Shown here: piece after piece, positions 1 to 6,430 of the stretch | How the letters are laid out: the number at the start of each line of letters is the position of its first letter | How positions within the stretch are numbered: position 1 is the first letter of the stretch | NCBI GenBank assembly: GCA_900552755.1 | Contig: USAY01000030.1 | Span: 1 to 16,973, forward strand | From: an uncultured Collinsella sp. | GTDB taxonomy: Bacteria; Actinomycetota; Coriobacteriia; Coriobacteriales; Coriobacteriaceae | Direction: 5' to 3' | Length of the DNA: 16,973 nt | Position numbers and translations under genes: made by a program | Notes under the pieces: model-generated | What the model was told of the DNA's origin: nothing | Database searches by the model: none | The model's input: the letters and a program-made list of their open reading frames with translations, nothing else

Positions 1-608
1 GACATGAGCGGGCTGCCGCCGTGGGACTTGGCCACGGTCGTGCCGTCGGTAATCAGGTCGACTTCGCCCGAGACCACAACGGCGCCGCCGGTGTAGCGGG
101 CGAGCGCCACGGCGGCATCGCGGGCGGCGTCGACCGTGTCGGTGGTATCGACACCGCGCACACGGCTCAGATCAGCTGCCTCGCCCTCAAGACCCCACAG
201 GCCGGCGAGTGCGATGATCTCGGAGGCGTTGCCGCGCACGATAGCGGGCTTGTACTGCTTGAGCTCGTTTACCAACTGGGTGCGCAGGCTGCCGATGCCC
301 AGGCCCACTGGATCGAGCACCCAGGGCTTGCCGGCGTCGTGTGCCGCCTTGGCCGCGCGGGGAATTGTCTGCTCGTAGATGGGGAAGAGCGTGCCCATAT
401 TGAGATAGATGGCGCCGCCGCCGGCAACGAGTGCCTCGCCCTCGTCGGGCAGATAGACCATGGCGGCCGATCCGCCCACGGCGAGCTGCGCGTTGGCGAC
501 AAAGTCGATCGTCACCGTGTTGGTGATGGAGCCGGCCATCGGATTGGTGGCGCGAATCTCCTCTACGGCCTTGACCATATGTTGTTTAAGCTGTTCCGAA
601 TCAATCAC
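1..608 (-). CDS. thiM: Hydroxyethylthiazole kinase, 3' end beyond the window
   Basis: ThiM phosphorylates 4-methyl-5-(2-hydroxyethyl)thiazole with ATP, salvaging the thiazole half of thiamine in the cytosol. The visible 202 residues carry the family blocks in order: NPMAGSITNTVT (22-33), LDPVGLG (98-104), RGNASEI (125-131) and VVSGEVDLITDG (178-189). The usual length is about 265-270 residues, so the catalytic GTGC segment lies beyond position 1. The start is GTG at 608-606: AAGGAGG (623-617) sits 8 nt upstream, whereas the nearer ATG at 615-613 meets TGA after four codons. The gene follows a TPP riboswitch and an intrinsic terminator, which independently supports a thiamine role. Other thi genes would be expected further along this strand, but that is inference. 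The identification is firm; only the missing 3' end is unseen. Confidence 0.95.
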   Translation of the reverse strand, partial: MIDSEQLKQHMVKAVEEIRATNPMAGSITNTVTIDFVANAQLAVGGSAAMVYLPDEGEALVAGGGAIYLNMGTLFPIYEQTIPRAAKAAHDAGKPWVLDPVGLGIGSLRTQLVNELKQYKPAIVRGNASEIIALAGLWGLEGEAADLSRVRGVDTTDTVDAARDAAVALARYTGGAVVVSGEVDLITDGTTVAKSHGGSPLM

Positions 609-630
609 TGCACATGCCTCCTTGGCATAG

Positions 631-660
631 AAAAGGGGCGCTGTGCATAGACAGCGCCCC
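631..660 (-). terminator. Intrinsic terminator of the TPP riboswitch
   Basis: Read on the minus strand, a perfect 10-bp stem (GGGGCGCTGT / ACAGCGCCCC) with a 6-nt loop is followed by four T's. It lies between the TPP aptamer and the thiM ribosome binding site. This is the layout of transcription attenuation: ligand-bound aptamer lets the terminator form, and free aptamer is expected to favour an antiterminator. Confidence 0.9.
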
Positions 661-670
661 TGTAAAGGCG

Positions 671-766
671 GCATGCTCCCTACGCCAGCATTAACTGACA
701 GGTTCAAAGGATTGGGCCCCATGCCCTCTCAGCCTTGTGGTTTGCACCGCCGGCACTCCCGCATCG
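671..766 (-). promoter_or_regulatory. TPP riboswitch (THI element) controlling thiM
   Basis: On the minus strand the conserved aptamer blocks occur in the right order: GGGAGTGCCGG, GGCTGAGAGG, CCTTTGAACCTGT, TTAATGCTGGCGTAGGGA, with ATGC and GCAT at the outer ends able to close P1. CTGAGA and GAACCTG are the thiamine-pyrophosphate binding cores. A -10-like hexamer TAGTAT (787-782) would place the transcript start near 775, just upstream of the aptamer. The element is followed by an intrinsic terminator and then thiM. Confidence 0.95.
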
Positions 767-791
767 AATCTGTTGTTCCCTATACTAGCGC

Positions 792-893
792 ACCTGCCAA
801 AAAGGGACAGGTTTATTTTGGCAGGTAACAACTGGGACTTTGCGTTTTCCCAGATGAAACCTGCCGAAATAAACCTGTCCCTTTTTGGCAGGT
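792..893. repeat. Long inverted repeat (35-bp arms) between divergent genes
   Basis: Arms at 792-826 and 859-893 are reverse complements at 34 of 35 positions; the mismatch is T819 against the base opposite it. Each arm also begins ACCTGCC and ends GGCAGGT, a nested 7-bp palindrome. The 32-nt spacer holds a second small hairpin (CTGGGA at 832-837, TCCCAG at 848-853). The core motif GGGACAGGTTTATTT resembles, from memory, dispersed repeats found near REP-associated (RAYT) transposases in other bacteria, but no transposase is present here. Outward -10-like hexamers sit 3-4 bp beyond both arms (TAGTAT on the minus strand at 787-782; TACAAT on the plus strand at 897-902). Confidence 0.85.
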
Positions 894-933
894 CGGTACA
901 ATAGATGGGATTAAGAATGACCGAGGGGACCTT

Positions 934-1842
934 ATGATCAAACTTGTGCTGACCGATATGGACGATACGCTGATTCCTGCTGGACACGATGGCGCCAGCG
1001 ACTGCGCCATCGAGGGCATTCATGCCATGCAGGCGGCGGGCCTGCATTTTGGCCCGGTTTCGGGTCGCCAGCCGTCCGCGATGAGCTGGATGTTCCGCAA
1101 TCGCTCCGAGTGCTTCTCGACCGGTGCGTTTTGCAACGGCCAGGTGATGTTTGTCGATGGCGAAGTAGTCGCTTCGCGCGCAATCGATAACGATGTCCTT
1201 ATGCGCTTAGCCGATTATTTTGAACAGGAGACCGACGATACGTATTTGAAGGTCTACCGTCTGGGCGATGACTTTTGGAATAACGATGCCTATTGCGTGA
1301 CAAGCGATCCCGAGCGTGTGCGTCGCGCCATGGAGTCAGGCGGCAACGCGTGGCTCAAGGGCGAAGAGGCTCCCTGTTGTCCTGTCGTTGACGATGCCCC
1401 GGTATACAAGGCGAATATCTGGAGTGCCCGTTCGCGCGAGGAGCTCGCCGAGCTGCGCGAGCGTGTTGCCGCTGAGGTGCCGGAGCTCTCGCTCGTGTTT
1501 CCCAACAACCGCGTGCGCCTGTTCGACGTTCTTCCGACCGACTGGGACAAGGGCTGCGCTGCGCTGGAGCTGGCGCGCGCTTTGGGCCTGACGCCCGACG
1601 AGGTGGCCGTATTTGGCGATTCCGATAACGATTTGCCCATGATCGATGCCGTTCCTAACTCCGTTGCAGTCGCCAATGCCAACGAGGCCGTCACGGCTGC
1701 CGCACGCTGGCATATTGGCGCTGCGGCAGATGATGCGGTTGCCGGGGCTCTGCATCAGATTGCCGCCTGCGCCGCGACGGGGGAGATGCCGTCGTTTATG
1801 AGCCAAATGGACACGGCGGGTTTTGACGTCACGAACGTCTAG
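934..1842 (+). CDS. Cof-type HAD-IIB family hydrolase
   Basis: A 302-residue cytosolic phosphatase-like protein of the haloacid dehalogenase superfamily, subclass IIB (Cof/YbiV/YidA type), whose members usually dephosphorylate sugar phosphates or cofactor intermediates. All four catalytic motifs are visible: DMDDT at 8-12 (nucleophile D8, acid D10), S43 in PVSGRQ, K206 in WDKG, and GDSDND at 228-233 binding Mg2+. The cap domain lies between about residues 85 and 195. The start ATG is preceded by GAGGGG (923-928) 5 nt away, and TACAAT (897-902) is a plausible -10. The LysR gene follows after 10 bp, so the two are probably one transcript. The substrate cannot be read from sequence; no methionine- or thiamine-specific residue is evident. 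Confidence 0.9.
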   Translation: MIKLVLTDMDDTLIPAGHDGASDCAIEGIHAMQAAGLHFGPVSGRQPSAMSWMFRNRSECFSTGAFCNGQVMFVDGEVVASRAIDNDVLMRLADYFEQETDDTYLKVYRLGDDFWNNDAYCVTSDPERVRRAMESGGNAWLKGEEAPCCPVVDDAPVYKANIWSARSREELAELRERVAAEVPELSLVFPNNRVRLFDVLPTDWDKGCAALELARALGLTPDEVAVFGDSDNDLPMIDAVPNSVAVANANEAVTAAARWHIGAAADDAVAGALHQIAACAATGEMPSFMSQMDTAGFDVTNV

Positions 1843-1852
1843 GGAGAAAGCC

Positions 1853-2749
1853 ATGAAGCTCCAGCAACTCAGATATGTCGTCAAAGTTGCCGAATGCGGC
1901 AGCATCACCGAGGCCTCGCGCCGGCTCTTTGTGTCGCAGCCTTCGATTACCGCGTCGATCCGCGCTCTCGAAAACGAGATGGGTGTGCATATCTTTGAGC
2001 GCACCAACAAGGGTGTCATTGTGTCCGAGGAAGGCGAGACCTTCTTGGGGTACGCGCGCCAGGTGCTCGACCAGGCCGACCTGCTCGAGGGCAAGTACAA
2101 AGGTACGTCCGAGCAGGTGCCGCACTTTAGTGTGAGCTGCCAGCATTATTCCTTTGCCGTTAATGCGTTTGTCGATGTGATCCGCGAGTTCGATGCCGCG
2201 CGCTACGACTTTACCCTGCGCGAGGAGCAGACCCACGAGATTATCGAGGATGTCGCGCATATGAAAAGCGAGCTGGGCATCCTGTATCTGTCGGAGCACA
2301 ATCGCGAGGTCATCGAGCGCATGCTGGTGGCCAACGAGCTCGTGTTCGAAGGGCTCTTCTGCGCCACGCCGCATGTCTTCGTCTGCGCCGACCATCCGCT
2401 GGCGGGCCGCTCCAGCGTGACGCTCGAGGATCTGGAAGACTACCCGTTCCTGTCCTACGAGCAGGGCAGCTATAACTCGTTTTATTATTCCGAGGAGCTG
2501 ACCACGACCTTTGAGCGTCGCAAGAATATCCGCGTGCGTGACCGTGCGACGCTGTTCAATTTGGCCATGGGCCTCAACGGCTACACGGTATGCTCGGGCG
2601 TGATCAGCCACGAGCTCAACGGCCCCGGCATTATCTCGATTCCGCTCGACGTGGACGAGTACATGGAGATCGGCATTATTACGCGCAAGAACACGACGCT
2701 CACGCGCTACGGTCGGGCCTATATCGACGCGATTCGTCAGCATATCTAG
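1853..2749 (+). CDS. LysR-family transcriptional regulator (MtaR/CpsY-like)
   Basis: A 298-residue regulator with an N-terminal winged helix-turn-helix (residues about 1-60; QQLRYVVKVAECGSITEAS and LFVSQPSITASIRALE) and a periplasmic-binding-like effector domain from about residue 90 to the end. ATG 1853 is chosen over the in-frame ATG at 1823 because AGGGAG (1841-1846) precedes it by 6 nt, and the upstream start would overlap the HAD gene. The N-terminal sequence is closest, in my recollection, to the streptococcal MtaR/CpsY/MetR group that controls methionine uptake and synthesis. A methionine synthase homologue lies immediately downstream with a matching palindrome in its promoter region, which suggests it is the target. 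The effector is unknown; homocysteine is a possibility by analogy only. LysR assignment is firm, the subgroup less so. Confidence 0.9.
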   Translation: MKLQQLRYVVKVAECGSITEASRRLFVSQPSITASIRALENEMGVHIFERTNKGVIVSEEGETFLGYARQVLDQADLLEGKYKGTSEQVPHFSVSCQHYSFAVNAFVDVIREFDAARYDFTLREEQTHEIIEDVAHMKSELGILYLSEHNREVIERMLVANELVFEGLFCATPHVFVCADHPLAGRSSVTLEDLEDYPFLSYEQGSYNSFYYSEELTTTFERRKNIRVRDRATLFNLAMGLNGYTVCSGVISHELNGPGIISIPLDVDEYMEIGIITRKNTTLTRYGRAYIDAIRQHI

Positions 2750-2795
2750 GCTGCTGTGCTCCGCACGGTTCAAGTCTCTTTATGACAGTCCAGAC

Positions 2796-2838
2796 TGATA
2801 TAGGAAGCATCTATATCAAACTGTTATAAACGTATATT
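2796..2838 (+). promoter_or_regulatory. MET-box-like LysR operator and candidate promoter
   Basis: A perfect dyad TGATATAG-N7-CTATATCA occupies 2796-2818. Its core, TATAG-N7-CTATA (2799-2815), has the T-N11-A form of LysR sites and the arms and spacing I recall for the streptococcal MET-box. A -10-like TATATT lies at 2833-2838. The matching -35 position (about 2810-2815) falls inside the right arm and does not resemble TTGACA, as expected for an activator-dependent promoter. The methionine synthase homologue starts 67 nt further on. Confidence 0.65.
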
Positions 2839-2904
2839 TTACGATGGCCATATGAGCGCTCATACTCTGTCCCAGTAAAGCAACCAATGCAAAGGGAGAT
2901 ATCT

Positions 2905-4038
2905 ATGAGCACTTCGATTCAACCGAACGCGCCGTTTCGCGCCGATATCGTCGGCAGTTTTCTTCGTCCGCAGGCTGTAAAGGATGCCCGTGCCGCCTAT
3001 GTCGCGGGTAAACTTGACGCTTCCGGCCTTAAGGCCGTCGAGGACGATGCTATTCGCGATTTGGTGGCAAAGCAGAAGGCCGCCGGCCTGCAGGTCATCA
3101 CCGATGGCGAGTTTCGCCGCAGCTACTGGCACCTCGATTTTATGTGGGGGCTGAACGGCGTCGAGCGTCGCACCTCGCGTACGGGATATATGTTCCACGA
3201 CGAGGAGACCACGGCCGATACCGCCGTGGTGACTGGCTCCATCAGCGGCGAGAACCACCCCTTCGTCGAGCACTTTAAGTTTGTCAAGGCACTTGAGGGC
3301 GAGGACCACGTTGCACGCCAGACCATCCCGGCGCCTATCCAGACGTTCTCTGAGGTCACGCTCGACCGCTGCGATGGCCAGCAGGAGAGCCTGCGCGCTG
3401 TCTATAAGACCGATGAGGAACTTGCCGACGCCATCGCAGCCGCTTATCGTACGGTGATCGCCGACCTGTACGCTGCAGGCTGCCGCAACATCCAGTTTGA
3501 TGACTGCACCTGGGGCATCTATTGCGATACCGACTTTGTGTCCAAGACCGGCATGAGCCCGGTTGATCTGCAAAAGGTGAGTGAGCTGGGCGTGGCGCTC
3601 AACAACGCCGCTATCGAGGGCAAGCCCGACGACCTGGTCATTAACACGCATGTGTGCCGCGGTAACTACCACTCTACCTATGCCTTCGAGGGTGGCTATG
3701 ACCCCATCGCGCCATACCTGTTCGCAAACGAGGATGTTGACGCATTTTACCTGGAGTTCGATACGCCGCGCGCCGGCGGTTTTGAGCCGTTGAGGTACGT
3801 TGCCCCTGGCAAGAAGGTCGTGTTGGGCCTGGTGACCACCAAGGCCGCTGAGCTTGAGGACGAGGATGCCATCGTCGAGCGTATTCACGAGGCTGCAAAG
3901 TATGTTCCGCTCGAGAACCTGTATCTGTCTCCGCAGTGCGGCTTTGCCAGCTGCGAGATTGGCAACAAGCTGACCGAGGACGAGCAATGGGCAAAGATCG
4001 CGCTGGTCAAGCGTATTGCCGAGCGCGTTTGGAAATAG
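2905..4038 (+). CDS. Cobalamin-independent methionine synthase homologue (YxjG/YxjH type)
   Basis: A 377-residue protein of the UroD/MetE-like superfamily, the length of the short single-domain YxjG/YxjH group rather than two-domain MetE (about 750). It resembles the C-terminal catalytic half of MetE, which transfers a methyl group to homocysteine on zinc. The four expected zinc ligands are present: H249 and C251 (NTHVCRGNYH), E284 (FYLEFD) and C345 (SPQCGFAS). Hallmarks ADIVGSFLRP (13-22) and ITDGEFRR (65-72) are intact. The start is ATG 2905, preceded by AAAGGGAG (2891-2898), rather than the in-frame ATG at 2887. Members of this group may use a methyl donor other than methyl-tetrahydropteroyl-triglutamate; the donor is not readable here. 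Regulation by the adjacent LysR protein is likely from the palindrome upstream. Confidence 0.9.
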   Translation: MSTSIQPNAPFRADIVGSFLRPQAVKDARAAYVAGKLDASGLKAVEDDAIRDLVAKQKAAGLQVITDGEFRRSYWHLDFMWGLNGVERRTSRTGYMFHDEETTADTAVVTGSISGENHPFVEHFKFVKALEGEDHVARQTIPAPIQTFSEVTLDRCDGQQESLRAVYKTDEELADAIAAAYRTVIADLYAAGCRNIQFDDCTWGIYCDTDFVSKTGMSPVDLQKVSELGVALNNAAIEGKPDDLVINTHVCRGNYHSTYAFEGGYDPIAPYLFANEDVDAFYLEFDTPRAGGFEPLRYVAPGKKVVLGLVTTKAAELEDEDAIVERIHEAAKYVPLENLYLSPQCGFASCEIGNKLTEDEQWAKIALVKRIAERVWK

Positions 4039-4161
4039 CGGTAACGTTCGCAGGTGACGGCGCGTGCGAGACATGGCGCATCGCGTACAATGGTTCGGAT
4101 CGTATCGTTCGGGCAGGTAATCCGCTATGCTCGAGCGCCCTTCCATTTTGAAAGGACTCTC

Positions 4162-5496
4162 ATGTCCCAGTCCTCGACGCCCGCCGCCAGCGATGCCATC
4201 TACGACGCATCGTCGCTCGGCCGCCCGCGCATGTTTTTGCTCGGTCTGCAGCACCTGTTTGCCATGTTTGGCGCCACCGTGCTGGTGCCCGTGCTCACCG
4301 GTCTCTCGGTTTCGGCAACGCTTTTGTTTGCCGGTTTGGGCACGCTGCTGTTCCACTTCCTGTCGCGCGGTAAGGTGCCGGCATTTTTGGGCTCATCGTT
4401 TGCCTTTATTGCCGGTTATGCCGCAATCGCGCCCAACGGCGAGACCGAGCTTTTGCCCTACGCTTGTCTGGGCGTTGCTTGCGCCGGCCTGCTTTATCCG
4501 GTGCTTGCGGCGCTCTTCCGCGCCTTTGGCGCCAAGCGTGTCATGCGTTTCTTCCCGCCGGTGGTGACTGGCCCCATCGTCATTTCGATCGGTCTGATCC
4601 TGGCGAGCTCCGCTATTGCTAACTGCCAGACCAACTGGCTTGTGGCTGTCATTGGCGTTGCCGTTATCGTCATCTGCAACATCTGGGGCCGTGGCATGGT
4701 CAAGATCGTGCCGATTTTGCTGGGCGTTGTGGTGAGCTATGCCGTTGCGGCTGCGCTCGGCGAGGTTGATTTCTCGGGCGTTGCCGCCGCTCCGTGGGTC
4801 GGTCTGCCCATCGTGTGGGACAACACCGTGTTTGCACTCTTTGGGCCGCAGTTCGATAACGGTCTTGCCACGACGGCCATCATCACCATCATGCCGCTGG
4901 CCTTCGCGACCATGATCGAGCATATCGGCGATATCTCTGCTATCGGTTCGACTTGCGAGCGCAACTACATTGCCGATCCCGGTCTGCATCGCACGCTGCT
5001 CGGCGACGGCCTTGCCACGATTCTGGCTTCGCTCTTTGGCGCTCCGGCCAACACTACGTATGGCGAGAACACCGGCGTGCTCGCCCTGACGCGCGTGTTC
5101 GACCCGCGCGTAATTCGAATTGCCGCGTGTTGCGCCATCGTGCTTTCGTTCTGCCCCAAGTTCGCCGCGGTCATCGCCGCCATGCCGGCATGCGTTATCG
5201 GCGGTGTGTCGCTCGTGCTCTACGGCATGATCAGCGCTGTGGGCGTCCGCAACCTCATCGAGAACCAGGTCGATTTCCAGAACAACCGCAACGTGCTGGT
5301 TGCCGCGCTGGTGCTCGTGCTTTCGCTCGGCATCGCGTACAGCACCGCCGGCGCCATCGTGTTGGAGCTGGGCGGCGTGACCATTTCGCTGTCCGGCATT
5401 GCCGTGGGCTCACTGGTGGGCATCGTGCTCAACGCCATCCTGCCGGGTAACGACTTTGAGTTTGATGTCTCCGAGCTTGAGGAGGCTGCTGAGTAG
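4162..5496 (+). CDS. uraA: NCS2 family uracil/xanthine permease (UraA/PyrP-like)
   Basis: A 444-residue inner-membrane carrier of the nucleobase-ascorbate transporter (NCS2) family, with a hydrophobic pattern fitting the 14-helix, 7+7 fold. UraA-type proteins import uracil with protons. Diagnostic segments are QHLFAMFGATVLVP (30-43), GSSFAFI (77-83), MIEHIGDISAI (251-261, E253 matching the substrate-binding Glu of TM8) and NTTYGENTGVLALTRV (298-312, E302 matching the TM10 Glu). D257 stands where Escherichia coli UraA has His245. ATG 4162 is preceded by AAAGGA (4151-4156); the open frame runs further up to 4054 without a good RBS. The 123-bp gap after the methionine synthase gene suggests a separate promoter, though read-through is possible. 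Uracil is the likeliest substrate, xanthine an alternative. Confidence 0.9.
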   Translation: MSQSSTPAASDAIYDASSLGRPRMFLLGLQHLFAMFGATVLVPVLTGLSVSATLLFAGLGTLLFHFLSRGKVPAFLGSSFAFIAGYAAIAPNGETELLPYACLGVACAGLLYPVLAALFRAFGAKRVMRFFPPVVTGPIVISIGLILASSAIANCQTNWLVAVIGVAVIVICNIWGRGMVKIVPILLGVVVSYAVAAALGEVDFSGVAAAPWVGLPIVWDNTVFALFGPQFDNGLATTAIITIMPLAFATMIEHIGDISAIGSTCERNYIADPGLHRTLLGDGLATILASLFGAPANTTYGENTGVLALTRVFDPRVIRIAACCAIVLSFCPKFAAVIAAMPACVIGGVSLVLYGMISAVGVRNLIENQVDFQNNRNVLVAALVLVLSLGIAYSTAGAIVLELGGVTISLSGIAVGSLVGIVLNAILPGNDFEFDVSELEEAAE

Positions 5497-5521
5497 CAGC
5501 TGCGTTCAGCTAAAACAAGAT

Positions 5522-5559
5522 ATGGTGCCCATGCGTATATGCGTGTGGGCACCATTTTT
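5522..5559 (+). terminator. Intrinsic terminator of uraA, shared with the convergent esterase
   Basis: Perfect 10-bp arms ATGGTGCCCA (5522-5531) and TGGGCACCAT (5546-5555) are followed by a run of T's (5555-5559) on the plus strand. The esterase gene ends at 5558 on the other strand, so the same stem lies just past its stop codon; the minus-strand tail (ATATCTTGTTTT) is a weaker U-tract. Confidence 0.9.
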
Positions 5560-6223
5560 AATGCGTCAGTATCCAGTGGATGCCGCGGGCCATGCGTAAG
5601 TCGGTTTGGGCAAAGTGATTGCCGGGGTTGAGCTCCAGCGTTGTTGGAATGCCGCGCTCGACGAGCAACGCCTCCATCGCGCGTGTGTCGTCGAGTACAT
5701 GCCGCATCATGCGGTTGGGCGTCTTGGTTTCCTTTTTGCCGAGTGACAGGTAGACGGCTTGCGGGCTGCCGGCAAAAGGGGCCGTGCTGGCACGGTCGAC
5801 AAAGTCGGGAAACCATAGCGACCCCGATGCGCTCGCGGCGCGGTCAAAGGCGTCGGTTTGCCAGAGGGACCAGAGTGCGAAGAGGCCCGCGAGCGAGTAG
5901 CCGGCAATGCCGCGCCAGGTGGGCGGCTGAGGAAGCGACGACTCGACCTGGGGGATTATCTGATTCAGCAGCTCATCAAGAAAATCGGCAGCTTGGCCGC
6001 CGAAAGGCTCGGCATCGCGTACGGTCCCGTCGCATGCCCAGGGGCTCAGCTCGCGATTCCAATCGAGCCCGCCAATGGTGACGAGGGCGAATGGCGGACA
6101 GTCGAGCTCTCGGCAACACTTATAAACCTCGCTGCCGTCGCCCACGACCACAGGAAGGTAGATGACAGGCGCGCTTTCCGTATGATTCGAATAAACGGTT
6201 ATCTGCTTTTGATGCGCTTCCAT
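5558..6223 (-). CDS. Alpha/beta-hydrolase, esterase-D/IroE-like
   Basis: A 221-residue serine hydrolase resembling the COG2819 group (Fes/IroE/BesA and esterase-D-like). The nucleophile elbow is GYSLAG with S110, and a late histidine in NPGNHFAQ (H203) fits the catalytic His. E165 in SLGKKET is a candidate third residue, in line with some members that use a weak or absent acid. There is no signal peptide or membrane segment, so it should be cytosolic. It is shorter than typical siderophore esterases (about 270-300), the shortfall being in the N-terminal strand region. No siderophore gene is nearby, so substrate is unknown; a small acyl ester or feruloyl-type ester is possible. RBS (AGAGAAG) is weak. 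It is transcribed alone, convergent with uraA. Confidence 0.8.
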   Translation of the reverse strand: MEAHQKQITVYSNHTESAPVIYLPVVVGDGSEVYKCCRELDCPPFALVTIGGLDWNRELSPWACDGTVRDAEPFGGQAADFLDELLNQIIPQVESSLPQPPTWRGIAGYSLAGLFALWSLWQTDAFDRAASASGSLWFPDFVDRASTAPFAGSPQAVYLSLGKKETKTPNRMMRHVLDDTRAMEALLVERGIPTTLELNPGNHFAQTDLRMARGIHWILTH

Positions 6224-6333
6224 GACGGGCTTCTCTCAGTGTTGTGATATCGGCAGCCCCAATTGTCGCACGCCAGCGTATGCCGGTTGGGCTAGACCAA
6301 AGACAATCTCGTGCATCCCCTGCGGACGCATAT

Positions 6334-6373
6334 GGAAAACGCCACCGCCGGAGGGGAGCTCGGCGGTGGCGTT
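6334..6373 (-). terminator. Terminator of the first beta-helix surface protein gene
   Basis: Perfect 12-bp GC-rich arms AACGCCACCGCC (6338-6349) and GGCGGTGGCGTT (6362-6373). On the minus strand the stem is followed by a short TTTTCC tail. It lies 57 bp after the stop codon at 6431. The rest of 6224-6430 shows no supported gene; it must hold the esterase promoter, which I cannot place securely. Confidence 0.8.
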
Positions 6374-6430
6374 GTTAAACGGTGCTGGGGTTCGGGGCCT
6401 TCGCGGGAGCTGCCATGTGCGCAGAGGCGT

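Noticed and set aside
21..650. Plus-strand frame over thiM
   Set aside because: Antisense to ThiM and running through the riboswitch terminator; no RBS or domain.
1829..2773. 314-codon minus-strand frame opposite the LysR gene
   Set aside because: Shadow; the plus-strand product is a normal-length LysR protein with RBS.
2860..4356. 498-codon minus-strand frame across the methionine synthase homologue
   Set aside because: Shadow of a gene with intact zinc ligands and RBS; it also crosses the following intergenic region and the start of uraA.
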